Positions 25,373 to 36,364 are shown, numbered from the stretch's first letter. The stretch: DNA of 64,000 bases from Allacma fusca (GCA_947179485.1 OX359248.1:46820847-46884846); one strand, 5' to 3'. The notes: generated by a model not told the origin, from the sequence alone. Made by a program: numbers and translations.

Positions 25373-28042
25373 GGGTAATTGTCGACCTCGACAATATCAT
25401 CTGTCGAAGTTCAAGTTCATATTATTTGTAATTATACTAATTTTATTTTTGTTACCATACTTTGTAGCTTAATCTTGGTCGTAATGGTAATGGTTGGTCT
25501 TTGTAGCATGGTCGTAATGGTATTCATGGGCATTATTATTGTTAAGGCATTGTATACAATTTTTGTACATGTTCATCATCATATGTGTATATACTTTGTA
25601 ATGCTGTACAATATTTGATAGTGTTAAATGTTTGTATACTTGTTATGGATGTTACAAGAATTACAGACTTTGGGTATTAGAGCACAACAAATACATAGAG
25701 CAAGTAAAACACCTAACTTTTGATGAAAGATGTATGTAGTTCATACAATCCTTGTACTTTTACAATTTTGCATATACAATATTTACATGGAATACATCGT
25801 AGTTACATCACGATTTAACTTGATTTCTAATGTTATTTGTCTTATATCTAAGATTAGAAACATCGTAGCAGAATTGAAAATTTTGTACACATGTTTTGAA
25901 AAGAATTGTTTGTAAAAACTGTCTTGACTGCTCTCCAAACATATGAGGAAAGGTCAGCAAAGATTACTTGAAGGCAGATATGAAACTATTGACTCTTGTT
26001 TCTATTCTCCTTTGATTTCTAAATTTTCTCTGATATTGAATACTAGTTGTTGAAACATTGTGACTACTGTCAGTTACTGCTATTACTAGGGTAGTGGCCT
26101 AATGTATTTTTAAAGGTGTATTTTAATTATTAAGCTTGTAAAATCCCGTGAGTTTCCTTGTAAAACAATTTAACATGTCACAGACAAATCATTGTGGGGA
26201 AGTTTTGTCAAAAATTTGTGATTTTTTCGAATCTTTATTAAGATCAAAAGAGACGGTTTTTGAGCGTTGAAGTCGCTCCCTGAATTGTTTTTCGGTGTTT
26301 AGATTAGGAATTATGTCCTTCTCATGCACAACTGTTGGCAATTTCACCAAATGTGAAAACATCGTGCTCCATGAAATTCTGTAAGTGGTTCTTACTACTC
26401 CATAAGACATAAAATCATATTGTACCGTGAACTATTTCCTTAATTGAGATAGGAATGTATTTTGGCGATAATCATAAATATATATATATACCTTGATCTG
26501 TAAAAAAATCCTATTTGATGAAATGTGTCGAATTTGTAAGTTAATTTTGTTTTCTCGGGGATGTTCCGAAAAGAAGAAAAGTATATGTAGGTAATAAAAC
26601 TTGGGACTGACTTAAGATCGAGTCTTCAGAATTGTGTCCTCCTAATACAATTTGTCTTGGGAAACTATGGAATATATCAAGCTAATAAGACGTTTGATCT
26701 TTTAAGATTTAAAATTTTTGTTCTTAAATGTTGAATTTAATCCTTGTGTATAATGAACGAAGTGAATTTAATGATTCCGTAAACCGTTGGAATCCATCAC
26801 CGAAACTGTAAGAACTAACTTTTCTAACGATAACTATTGTCATTTCTGATGTGTATAAAATTGTAAAAAGATGTTAACACTGTTTGCAATGTAGATCTTA
26901 GCTGCCTTTAAACTCGCGATTTAAAATACGAAACTGCTCTAACCTATGTAGATGACATATTAATCATGTCATACAAAGTTTCCATTACTGTAATTTTCTT
27001 ACTTTTTATATTTGTATTTAAAGTTCCTCCTACCTATTTGTGGTATGTATTTTTGTTTATTTTTCTGATCCCTATAGGATGTCTAGTGCTCCTCTGATCC
27101 TTCTGATCTGGGCACATTCATGTCAACTTTCATTTGAAGTGCGATACATTTTGCAAGTAAATAATTTATAAATGAACCTGTATTACAGAAATTCTTTTGA
27201 AAGAATCTATTCTTCGGACTTCTGTCTTACTTAATCTGTCTTTCAAGGTACCTAAGATATTTTTCTTAGCACATCTAGCTAGGTAGATTTTGTTAAACTG
27301 AAGTTAAAAGGTAAACTGATCCTGATCGTAGAGAACTTGCTTATACAGGGTTCTGATTTTTGCTGGAAATTTGTTATCCCGCTCATCCTTAAGCGGTGAG
27401 TAGGTTAGAAATTTAATTTTTATCCTTCTCATATGGATTTGAATGACCTAATAAAGTCACAAGACATTACAATCATCACTCATTGGCTGTTGAGTAAACA
27501 AGCCTCAAGGAATTATGATATTGCCTAAAATTTTTGTTAGAACTGAACCTTATCTTGAAACATTTTTTTATCTCGTTAACAAATCAGTGTTTGTTTTGAA
27601 AACACAGCCTGACTTGATAGTGTTGATGTCTAATAAAAACCTAATCACTGGAATCAATGGGGTGAAAAGGAAATTGGAAAGAAAATGGATAATGAATCCA
27701 TCGAGACACGAAAGATATTTTGATTTGAATCACAATCTTTAGACTCTTCCTTTTACTCCTATTGGGGATCTGCCTCTTTAACTAAATTGAACTTTTCATT
27801 CGTTATGTGAACTTTTATTATTTTCATTTCATTTTTATATTTTTGTTGTATATGAACTTGTTTTTCTGTCTTTTCTCTTCCTAACCTTATTGTACTTATA
27901 ACTACTTATCCTATTATTTTGCTAATACTATCTTATAATCTAGAAATATTTGTAAAATATTTTTCCATACAATTTTATGGTTTTGCATATTTTTCTTCGT
28001 TGTTTTCTTTCTTGCGTTGTTTCCTTCCCGGTTGGGTCGGTG
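25373..28042 (-). other. 3' region of the retroelement, largely non-coding
   Basis: About 2.7 kb, markedly AT-rich compared with the ORFs. One ATG-started minus-strand ORF of 73 residues (26189-26410; basic, mixed composition) could be an accessory frame, but nothing supports it beyond length. No transposon insertion or host gene fragment is recognisable. Confidence 0.55.
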
Positions 28043-28774
28043 TTATAGTTGTACGGTTGCTCTGGTTGTGTGTCGGCTGGCTTGTTGTTGTGTATTGGGT
28101 CTCACAATTCTGCATCCGACTAACTGCTCTATAGAATTTTGGACTAATGCCTGCGTGTCTGCAACATTGTCTAATTCTCTCTCATTCGGTGTTTGTTGAT
28201 CTGATTTCTTTTTCTGCGTTCGAATTCGGTACAGTATTACTGTGAATATAAATATCACTACTGTGGTAATACAACCGAATGAACTAATAATGACTACGGT
28301 GTAATCCGTGTCTGATGTTGGAACCTCATTGGATTTCCAATCTATTTCGTTGAATTGTTCCATCCATGGTGGTCTGTTATCCCTCAGCATCGTGGGCTGT
28401 TGGTTTTGTATGAATTGTTGTTGAGGTTGTAGTAGAGCCATTTGTTGATTCCTCTCCATGATTCTCTGGGCTTCTACGTTTGGGTCGTTCGGGTCATACT
28501 GCACTATGGCTAGTTTCCCGTCATCCTTGTGGTGTAGTATGTGTACTGTTGGGTCCTTTTGTGATAGCACTGATGCTGTGATAGCTCCGCTTCCGACGGT
28601 TATGGCTGGTACCATGTAATTTGCGAACCATTTTCCGACTTGAGTTCCTAGGGTTGCCATCAGTGGTCCTCCCCATGGTTCTGGACTTGGTTGTGCTATC
28701 GGTCTGGTTTCGGAAACGTCCATTGCAATTAGAATTATTGCAAGGTTCAAAAGATTTTGGCACTTCATTTTCAC
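28043..28774 (-). CDS. Retroelement ORF4: predicted type I membrane protein, 243 aa
   Basis: Residues 1-23 form a signal peptide (a short basic start, then NLAIILIAMDV). A glycine/alanine-rich hydrophobic stretch (VPAITVGSGAITASVL) follows near residues 53-68. A strong transmembrane helix lies at about 160-184 (IISSFGCITTVVIFIFTVIL), then a basic stop-transfer YRIRTQKKK and a polar tail of about 55 residues. The middle is Gln/Pro-rich. The layout resembles a small membrane glycoprotein or a transmembrane subunit, but there is no sequon-rich ectodomain and I recognise no family. It sits 567 bp after ORF3, in the 3'-most coding position. Confidence 0.75.
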   Translation of the reverse strand: MKMKCQNLLNLAIILIAMDVSETRPIAQPSPEPWGGPLMATLGTQVGKWFANYMVPAITVGSGAITASVLSQKDPTVHILHHKDDGKLAIVQYDPNDPNVEAQRIMERNQQMALLQPQQQFIQNQQPTMLRDNRPPWMEQFNEIDWKSNEVPTSDTDYTVVIISSFGCITTVVIFIFTVILYRIRTQKKKSDQQTPNERELDNVADTQALVQNSIEQLVGCRIVRPNTQQQASRHTTRATVQL

Positions 28775-28943
28775 TGTGTGAAAAAAACTTTGTGTGACTG
28801 TTCCTTATCCTTTAGTAGTCTCAAGTATTTGAGCTCTCCGTGGGTGTTGAGGTTATAATGAGTACTCTGGTTTAAGAGTCTCTTATTTATATCAATATAT
28901 TGTTTGTGTTTTCATCTTCCGATTGCGAAAGAGAATTCTTTTC

Positions 28944-29162
28944 CTAATTCCGATGTTGTAATCCGTATGTCCCACTTCCGGTGACATAATCTTTTGTTAG
29001 TATTTCTATCCTATGAACTCTATAAAATGTGTTAGTAAGTAAGTTGTTTTTTGTTTTGTTTTCTATTTTGTATTTTATTTTTATTTGTTTTTCTTTTCTA
29101 ACTATTCTGTTATGGTGATCATTATGTAACATCCGCCGTAATCCCGATGGTTGATGCTGCAT
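28944..29162 (-). CDS. Possible small ORF between ORF3 and ORF4, 72 aa
   Basis: An ATG-started Lys/Asn-rich reading frame in the gap between the two larger ORFs. Composition is close to that of the AT-rich surrounding DNA, so it may be chance. Confidence 0.2.
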   Translation of the reverse strand: MQHQPSGLRRMLHNDHHNRIVRKEKQIKIKYKIENKTKNNLLTNTFYRVHRIEILTKDYVTGSGTYGLQHRN

Positions 29163-29341
29163 AAGATCTTAAAAATGTTTTATCGTAGATCCTCTCTTGC
29201 GAAATGATCTACACTTTACATTCCCTTCGGGAATTTCTTCCGTCATCAGGTAATTTGGCTTCTACTTTTCCCCGCTAGTTCTCTTTCTCTTTATACCATG
29301 ACCTGGATGGAATGGTCAGGTTATTATCCTCTGTGACGTTT

Positions 29342-32300
29342 TTAATCGTCTTCCTCGGATGGCCCTCTGAGGGTGCCTGTCTCCTCCTCTCCTTCCGCTA
29401 GTGTTCGGAATGATATGATTGCGAATCTGTTCTCGGATAAAATCTCCGGGTCCCATCTTGCCCGTTCTGATCTTTCCCATAACTGATCCATTAGCCTTCT
29501 ATGCTCCACAGGGTTTGTTATGGAAAGATAGCTGGTTCTTTGTTGTGTCACTGGGTCTCTCCTGAGTTCTTCCTGTAAAAAATCATGTCCGAGGTCTCGA
29601 AAAACTATTTCGATTCCTGTTCGACCTCTGAGGGTTCGTATGAGATTTATTATGTCCGGTTCATCTGGTCTTCCATCAATGACAACTGATCGCCATTGGG
29701 GTGTTTGGAATCGATCTATAGCGCTTGGTACCATATGTATTGGTGTTATTCCGGGTCGTCTTTCATTTCTTGGTGATAAATGATATGGTTTGTAACTTGG
29801 TCCGTCTCCACGGTTGCTAATTTGCTCCCGAATCCTGTGAAAATGTTCTCTTTGCCAGATTCGTATCGTGACAAGTTCGTTTAGGTCTCTGAAAGAACCT
29901 GTTTTTCGGGGTTGTCTTAGGGTGGCTACTCCTCCTTTTAGTTTTCTAGCGTATAGGGTAGTTGGCTTTTGGCCTTCCCCTGCTAGTTTCATTGCGAATA
30001 TCCAGTCTTCCCATTGTCCTAGTTCTTCTTCTATGTCGTCTATTGGATTGGGTTGACTTCTGCCGCTTTGGTTCATCGCTCCAAATTGTCGCCACTCCTG
30101 AATTGCCTCGTCCTGATGATAAAGAGTTATGAGCCTTTCGGTCATACTCGCGAATTCTTGAAAACTTAGCATGTGTATTGGTATGCTTGCTAGTTGTTGT
30201 AAAGCTTTCTCTCCACGTCCGGTGATGGCGTCTCCTCTCAGTAGGAAACTATTTATCCATATTTCTTGCTCTCGCCAGGTTGGCTGAGTTCCTATGTCAA
30301 ACCACATCTGAGTAATCAATCTGCGTAGCTCGGTTCCTGTTAGCCCTTGCATTACTCCTTGATGTTCCCGACATGTTAGGTATGTTGGTACTTGATGATT
30401 GTCAATACCTCTTTGACCATTGAACAGTGTTGTCCAAAGTCTCGGTATCATTTCCCCTGGTGAGATGTTCATGTCTCCTGCCATTGTTTCCAGACGGGTG
30501 TTTTCCATTGGTACGTTTCTTCGACTTTGCCCGTATAGGATGAGCAGGTCTCGCTCCCTTGGGTCTAGTCGGCGGTAATCGGTGGGATGGTCCATTGCAT
30601 CATACAGCAATGCCCTTCTTTCCCGGATTAATTCTCCGTGATTGTTGTAATCTATTCCTGCCTGGTGTTCGGCGTATTCTATATTTGATTCATGAGCATC
30701 TGTTCTGGGTTCGCTTAAGGTGCTAAGCGCCCTTCGTAACTGCTCGAGTCGTAGTTGAGGTGGTTGGGTAGGTTGTTGGTGGATGTCAAGTCTCTCGATA
30801 AATGTCTCCCTGTACATTCTGTTGAGCCATCTTACCAGATTTTGCTCTGGACTGTTGGTTGAACGATGTGAGATATTATATGTTGGAAATCTCTCTGGGT
30901 CGATGGTAGATTTCTGGTAACAATGAGGGCACATTGTGGCTCTTTCCCTGGTATCCATGTTGTTACTGAAGTAGTTTGTTCTCCTGGAGTACTGTGCTTC
31001 TATCCGGCCATGGCGTTCGTCTCCAGATATATCTTCCATTACTTGGTCCGGAAATCTTGGCGGTGGTGAGTGGTCCAATGGGTCATTGGCCCTTTCCACC
31101 ATCTTTCTTACTTGAAGTCGTACCGGATCCAGTTGGCTGTATAGCTGTGTCTCGTTCGGGTTGGTAAAGATGACTATTTCTGCATCCTCATCTTCCCAAC
31201 TTGGTGCTACCATCCATCCACGGACTCCTATGTAAAATGATACGTGAGCTAAATCAACGAATCTTACATCAGGTGAGTCGGGTTGTGCCAGTGGATCTTC
31301 CGGTGTTGGAGCTGGTGGGTTTTCCTGGCGTTCTTCCTTGAACTCCACCTTTCGTTGACGTTGTCTAGCTCGTCTGGACTTCAGTTTGTCTTCAATAGGT
31401 GGTATAGATTGTCCTGTTATCGTGGATGGTCCGGGTGACGGTGACCTTGATCCTCGTCTGTCCCTCGTATCGTTGAATATTACAGTCCTAATGGGTGAGT
31501 ATACTCTAACCCTGGGTCGTTCAATTTCTGGCTCTGGACCTCGTCGTCGTCCTCTATACTGGAATGTACAGTTTGGAGCGTTGTCTCTTCCATACAACCT
31601 GTCCAACTCGGGTCTACTCCTTCGGATGTATTGTACAGGAATGTCCTTTTGTCTTTGCCAAGCTTCATGTGCTGCTAACTTGGTCTTTGGTCGTACGGGT
31701 GGCTTATGGCCATGTTTGAGTGGGCAGTATTCGCATCTGGTCTGCACCCACTTACTGTCTGTCTCGTTGTCTGATGAACTATCTACCTGATGTTCCAATG
31801 GTGGCTTCTCCTCGTCGTCTAAGACTTCTTCCTTGATTACATTCAATGATGTGCTGGTTCCTTCTTCTTGAGCCTCCATAGCTTGTTCCGTTGGCACAGC
31901 CGGTTCCTCTTCTGAGGCCAAAACCGGTCCTTCTGCTCCCTCTGTCCTTCGTGGGTGGCTTCTTCCTGGGTCACCTTTCCGTATAGGGTCCTGGTTTCCT
32001 CCGAAGTCCATTCCGACGGACGTGCCAATATAGATTACCATTCTGAGGGTAAATCGTACAAGCTGTTGAATAATCCCTGTAGGTCTTCCTGACGATGAGT
32101 GAGCCTCCTCTTCCTCGATTCGTGCCAGCATAAGCTGTAGCTGTTGTTTTAAGAACTGTTTGCTATAACTGACGGGTGACCATGCGTTGGTCGGTCCTAC
32201 GAATGCATCTCGCCTCTGTCGTTCTCTGGCTGCTCGTTCCGACGTTCGCTGGAAGAGTGGGTGGGTTTGTGAGACGTTGGCATGTGCCTTTGTCTCCCAT

Positions 32301-35300
32301 CCTTTGAGTTCTTTTTCTTCGAGATGGTCAACTCCGTTGTATATGTGTGGTATGAGCAAAACTATCGTCCAGTTTGCTTCCGTGATTGTTGTTGCTAGTG
32401 CGAAGTGTACAACTTCACCTATTGCAATTTCCTCAGTGGGGTGAACATAGTCTTCCCCTTTTGTTATACTGTGAGGGTTGTTTTGCATCTGGCGTTGTAG
32501 ATTGTTTATCTGGTCTTTTGCCAAGATACTTCGCCTGGTACGTGTATGTGTGTTCTTAAGTCCCAAAATTTTGATGATTTTGCTGATGAACGTTCCGTAC
32601 TGTAACTCGTACTCCTTCCAAATTTCATATTCGGTATGAAGTGGTAACGGGATTGTTTTTGTGATTAAGTCCATTGCGACTGATTGTAAAGTTCTTGTTG
32701 TTAGATGGTAACCGTCACGTATTGCTTGTGACATTAACCAAATAGCTTGCGGTAATTTCCGTTGGTCTCGAATCTTTTGTCTTCGTTCCTCTTCCTCCGA
32801 AGTGGGTTCAGGAGCATGTCGTCGTTCTCTCCCGTTTTCGGATTCTTCCTCCTCCACTTCCTTGCCTAAAGCTTGGTTCCATACTTTGGCTACAGAAGTT
32901 TCGTTGAGGTAATGAGCATTCCTTTGGATATCACCTGGTAATGCTATTAAGTTCGGAGATATTTCTGTTGCTGTTGGATCTCCCTTAAGAAAATCTTCTA
33001 ATTCTTTTTCCTCACTGGCGTTGACGGGCATTATCATCCAGATGGGTCGTTGGTCTGGTAGTTGGGACTCAATGAGTACCCAGTCCTGTGGTATTTTGAC
33101 TGTTTTGAGTGGTTTATTCCATCTCCTAACTGCGTCTAGGATTGAGCTGGTATAGACTCCTACTATGACCATTCCCGTGGTACACATGCCTACGGCTCCT
33201 GCTACTCCTCGTACTACTCCATTCTGCCAGAGTCGGTGCGCTGTGGCTGAGCCGAAACCTTGGTACCGTACGGCTGAATTTCCGACCGGTGGGCATTCCC
33301 GTTGGCCGTAAGGGTCATAGTGTCCGATTTCCTCTGAGTCTTCCTTATTTTCAAAGTCTAGGCTGACATGGTCAAAGCCTCTTGGACTGGTTAGATTCTC
33401 GGTTTCCAATCGGGTCCACCACTGGTAATGTGATGCCCGGGTTGTTGGATATGGTCCGTAGTGTCCCGTCAATTCCTTTCTCAAGTTGGATTGTCCTACA
33501 GCAGATGTAATTAAACCGAACATTAATAAAAATGATAACCAACTGTTACCGAGGTAAGGTATGGGTCCTCCTCGTCTTCCTCCTCCTCCACGTCCCATTT
33601 CCGGCGTGTGGGGTGGCGTTTGGATTGATGAGGTTGGCTGTCGTGGTTCCTCGTCGTCACTAAGAATGACGGTTCCGTCCTGGGGTGAGTTGGCAAAATC
33701 AGCCAATGAAAGCTGGTGGTGATTAACAATTTCCGTTGTATCCGAAGTTATTGATGATTCTCGATCTTTGGCTCTTCTCTTTGATCTGATCACCTCAAAA
33801 TCCTCTGAGCTACTGCTCTGTTCGTTGTGTTGTTCGGCTATGGATAGCTCAGATGTTGCAACTTCGACGTTTTGTGCTGGTGAGGGTGGCATTTCCGTTG
33901 CCATTCCTGTTGGGCTTGCAGTTTCTGGACCGTTTCGTTTTTCCTGAGCGAGCAAACGCTCTAGCTTTCCGGATGTGGCTGTTGACGTTGGAATGTTCGT
34001 TGGTTCGAAGTGTGCTCGAGGTAATTCTCTGGTTTGAAGGTCTATCTTTGACTCAGCACATACCAAGTGAAAGTCGTTATCATTTCTCCACTTTATCCAT
34101 TCCTGGCGGTGGCGTGCTAATTCTTTCATTAATCCTTCCTTCTGCTTTTTCGCAGTGTCTGCATTGACATTTTGTCTGGCAAGGTTGCGGATGATTTCCC
34201 CGAGATCTTTTATTCGGTTCACCATCTCCTCATGCTTCCCTGCCTTCCTGGAGTCCTCTCCAATCTTTATGGTGTTCGACTGCCATTTCGCCGGTGGTTG
34301 GGTTGGTGTTGTGCTCTGTCCGAATAGCTCTAAGATGGTCATCTGAGCCTCCTTCTTGACCTTCTTCTCCTTTTTCGCACGCTTCTTTGCATGATGTTCA
34401 CATTCCTGTTGTACCACTGGTCCACTGTCGGTTGCAATTACTTGTCGTACCCTTTTACATCCTTTCCTACTACAGGTTTGGATGGGTACTGTCTCTTCCT
34501 CTTCTGAGTCTGAAGAAGATTCATTGGCAGTATCTCTGTCCGCTGTTGTAGCTGTGTCCGTGGCAATTTCCTCGCTCCATAATGTCACAGCTACTGGTGG
34601 TGGAGTCTCTATGGGTACTTCCACGGGTCTTTCTCTTTGAGCGATGCAAACTGCACGCTGTGGTTTAGGTGGTTCACTATTGACCGGTATTGTTGGCGGT
34701 GGCATCTTTGTGACCGCTGTGTAGCTTAAAGCTGGAGCTGCTATGGGTGCCGTCAGTATTGACTCCCTCTCCACTCGGTCCCTATAATCTCTCGCTGATG
34801 GCGATAGAAATGGTGAAGGTGGTGGGGTTGACTCTCTCCTGCTCCTTGATCGCGCTGGACTATCATAGCGGCTCCTTGACCTGTCGTCTTCCCGTCGCTT
34901 CTTCCTCTCCGATGACGACTCTGTCTCCCGCTTCCTGGTCCTGCTGTCCTTAGAGCTGTGTCTTTCCCTTGAACTTTCTCTTGAGCTTCTGTGGTGTCTG
35001 CTCGAACTTTCTCCGGTAGTGATGGCCCGCCCGCGGCCTCTCCCGGCTGGTACCATGTGCGCCGAGTAGGCTGCGAATCTCGGAGGTTCCCTTCGTCGGT
35101 CCTCCAAGTTCCCTCGTCTCAGATCGGGTCCATAGTTGTCATCAATACGTCTACTGATTCTATGGGCTACATCCTCGACCTGTTCTTCATGTTGCGGTAA
35201 CCATTCACTAATTTCGGGGATGTTGACCCGGGTTACTCCACAAATAGGGTCGGCTCCCATCATTTTCCGAGATGAGCTTCGACTGGTCTTGCCTCGTTCA

Positions 35301-35911
35301 TATTGAAGCCCTGGAGTAAACGCCCATGGATCATGTTCATAATCTCCCCTTGGATTCTTTTGTCCGGGCACGTCCTTTTCTTGCCTGTAATTTTGGACTA
35401 GCCATGGGTCATCTGGCTGTCTATTACGTGTTCTACAGATAGGGATCTGTCGTCGTATGGGAGTGGGATTAAATTCTTGCCCTTTAAAAAGGTAAACAAG
35501 ATCATCTGGCGCTCGCTCGCCTTTATCAACTTCCACCTGCTGCTCCGGAAAATTTATTGACCCGCAAAAGTGCGGTTCTCGTCGTAATATACGATAATCT
35601 AGTGTTAACTCTCTAGGCTTTCTGAGAGCTCCGATGAGTACTGAATGAGTTACGATTTCTCGTCCATCTCGTCCTTGGATGATAATCCTGTGGGGTAACT
35701 TCCCGTCTACTCTGAGAACAACTTCCAGTCGTCCCGTATCTGAGTTTGGTAAAATTTTTGCTTGTGGTATTTCCACTTCAGTTTGACTCACGTATTGGGT
35801 CCAATAACGTGGTCGATCGTCGTCGTCCCTGTCGACGACGGGTAGGGCGTCTTGGCGTGGAGTCTCGTTGGTTCGAGACCCGGATGCACGTGACCCTCTG
35901 TTCTCTGACAT
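29342..35911 (-). CDS. Retroelement ORF3 (env position), 2189 aa
   Basis: A giant ORF downstream of pol, where envelope genes lie. Seen features in order: an RS-rich basic tract (residues about 295-365, many SR/RS/RE pairs); a possible zinc cluster (CSRKGC then CEHH, about 480-505); a hydrophobic, signal-like segment WLSFLLMFGLITSAVG near 790; a second, glycine/alanine-rich hydrophobic stretch (GVAGAVGMCTTGMVIVGVY) near 900, fusion-peptide-like in composition; two multibasic RERR and RTRR sites near 1027 and 1125; another hydrophobic segment near 1285-1300; a CEYC/HGH cluster near 1395; MCPHC near 1657; and a helical Trp-rich C-terminal part. The middle third could be an envelope-type glycoprotein inside a much larger polyprotein. 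The flanking thirds have no counterpart I know. Confidence 0.8.
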   Translation of the reverse strand: MSENRGSRASGSRTNETPRQDALPVVDRDDDDRPRYWTQYVSQTEVEIPQAKILPNSDTGRLEVVLRVDGKLPHRIIIQGRDGREIVTHSVLIGALRKPRELTLDYRILRREPHFCGSINFPEQQVEVDKGERAPDDLVYLFKGQEFNPTPIRRQIPICRTRNRQPDDPWLVQNYRQEKDVPGQKNPRGDYEHDPWAFTPGLQYERGKTSRSSSRKMMGADPICGVTRVNIPEISEWLPQHEEQVEDVAHRISRRIDDNYGPDLRRGNLEDRRREPPRFAAYSAHMVPAGRGRGRAITTGESSSRHHRSSRESSRERHSSKDSRTRKRETESSSERKKRREDDRSRSRYDSPARSRSRRESTPPPSPFLSPSARDYRDRVERESILTAPIAAPALSYTAVTKMPPPTIPVNSEPPKPQRAVCIAQRERPVEVPIETPPPVAVTLWSEEIATDTATTADRDTANESSSDSEEEETVPIQTCSRKGCKRVRQVIATDSGPVVQQECEHHAKKRAKKEKKVKKEAQMTILELFGQSTTPTQPPAKWQSNTIKIGEDSRKAGKHEEMVNRIKDLGEIIRNLARQNVNADTAKKQKEGLMKELARHRQEWIKWRNDNDFHLVCAESKIDLQTRELPRAHFEPTNIPTSTATSGKLERLLAQEKRNGPETASPTGMATEMPPSPAQNVEVATSELSIAEQHNEQSSSSEDFEVIRSKRRAKDRESSITSDTTEIVNHHQLSLADFANSPQDGTVILSDDEEPRQPTSSIQTPPHTPEMGRGGGGRRGGPIPYLGNSWLSFLLMFGLITSAVGQSNLRKELTGHYGPYPTTRASHYQWWTRLETENLTSPRGFDHVSLDFENKEDSEEIGHYDPYGQRECPPVGNSAVRYQGFGSATAHRLWQNGVVRGVAGAVGMCTTGMVIVGVYTSSILDAVRRWNKPLKTVKIPQDWVLIESQLPDQRPIWMIMPVNASEEKELEDFLKGDPTATEISPNLIALPGDIQRNAHYLNETSVAKVWNQALGKEVEEEESENGRERRHAPEPTSEEEERRQKIRDQRKLPQAIWLMSQAIRDGYHLTTRTLQSVAMDLITKTIPLPLHTEYEIWKEYELQYGTFISKIIKILGLKNTHTRTRRSILAKDQINNLQRQMQNNPHSITKGEDYVHPTEEIAIGEVVHFALATTITEANWTIVLLIPHIYNGVDHLEEKELKGWETKAHANVSQTHPLFQRTSERAARERQRRDAFVGPTNAWSPVSYSKQFLKQQLQLMLARIEEEEAHSSSGRPTGIIQQLVRFTLRMVIYIGTSVGMDFGGNQDPIRKGDPGRSHPRRTEGAEGPVLASEEEPAVPTEQAMEAQEEGTSTSLNVIKEEVLDDEEKPPLEHQVDSSSDNETDSKWVQTRCEYCPLKHGHKPPVRPKTKLAAHEAWQRQKDIPVQYIRRSRPELDRLYGRDNAPNCTFQYRGRRRGPEPEIERPRVRVYSPIRTVIFNDTRDRRGSRSPSPGPSTITGQSIPPIEDKLKSRRARQRQRKVEFKEERQENPPAPTPEDPLAQPDSPDVRFVDLAHVSFYIGVRGWMVAPSWEDEDAEIVIFTNPNETQLYSQLDPVRLQVRKMVERANDPLDHSPPPRFPDQVMEDISGDERHGRIEAQYSRRTNYFSNNMDTRERATMCPHCYQKSTIDPERFPTYNISHRSTNSPEQNLVRWLNRMYRETFIERLDIHQQPTQPPQLRLEQLRRALSTLSEPRTDAHESNIEYAEHQAGIDYNNHGELIRERRALLYDAMDHPTDYRRLDPRERDLLILYGQSRRNVPMENTRLETMAGDMNISPGEMIPRLWTTLFNGQRGIDNHQVPTYLTCREHQGVMQGLTGTELRRLITQMWFDIGTQPTWREQEIWINSFLLRGDAITGRGEKALQQLASIPIHMLSFQEFASMTERLITLYHQDEAIQEWRQFGAMNQSGRSQPNPIDDIEEELGQWEDWIFAMKLAGEGQKPTTLYARKLKGGVATLRQPRKTGSFRDLNELVTIRIWQREHFHRIREQISNRGDGPSYKPYHLSPRNERRPGITPIHMVPSAIDRFQTPQWRSVVIDGRPDEPDIINLIRTLRGRTGIEIVFRDLGHDFLQEELRRDPVTQQRTSYLSITNPVEHRRLMDQLWERSERARWDPEILSENRFAIISFRTLAEGEEETGTLRGPSEEDD

Positions 35912-36104
35912 CTGGTTGAAGATAAAATACTTTGCAGTAATCTGATTTAATGATTGTGTACGTACCTACGTATCGGATTTTCCTTCGACCTTGTCGTATG
36001 AGGTAACTAATGAGATTTATACGGTCTCCAATCTTGAGATCAATCTCGCTTTGACCAAAACTAACACAGTTTGGTATTGTTGTTAAGTATCTGGTGGTGC
36101 TCAT
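35778..36104 (-). CDS. Small basic ORF between pol and ORF3, 108 aa
   Basis: Its ATG (36102-36104) overlaps the stop of the preceding 87-aa ORF as ATGA, and its 3' part overlaps the start of ORF3. The first 60 residues form a compact mixed sequence (IGDRINLISYLIRQGRRKIR); the end is arginine-rich (PRRPTRRRQGRRRS). The position between pol and env and the basic tail recall accessory ORFs of complex retroviruses, but there is no sequence match I can name. Confidence 0.45.
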   Translation of the reverse strand: MSTTRYLTTIPNCVSFGQSEIDLKIGDRINLISYLIRQGRRKIRYVGTYTIIKSDYCKVFYLQPDVREQRVTCIRVSNQRDSTPRRPTRRRQGRRRSTTLLDPIRESN

Positions 36105-36364
36105 TCGTTTTCAGACTGATCCAAATCTTCTCGTCCTCTTTCGGGTACGAGTTGGGTATCGTCTACTTTCTCCGGTTTCTTCAGCGCTTCCTTCTTGAGG
36201 TGTTTCCCCTGCTTCTTTAACTCCCGAATTTCCTCCTGAACTTGTTGAAGTTCCCGTTGGATTTGTACTCGTCGGGTTCTGAGGATCGCTGACTGTCTCT
36301 CGGCGATCTGACGTATTCGTTCTAATTCTCTCAGGCCTTCTGGGACTGTCTTTCGTGATGACAT
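36101..36364 (-). CDS. Overprinted coiled-coil ORF e, 87 aa
   Basis: ATG-started, in a different frame from pol, overlapping the last codons of the pol tail. Residues about 10-65 have regular hydrophobic spacing in a Glu/Arg/Gln-rich context (LRELERIRQIAERQSAIL, then VQEEIRELKKQGKHLK), typical of a coiled coil. It is the last of five similar ORFs in the same frame. Confidence 0.45.
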   Translation of the reverse strand: MSSRKTVPEGLRELERIRQIAERQSAILRTRRVQIQRELQQVQEEIRELKKQGKHLKKEALKKPEKVDDTQLVPERGREDLDQSENE

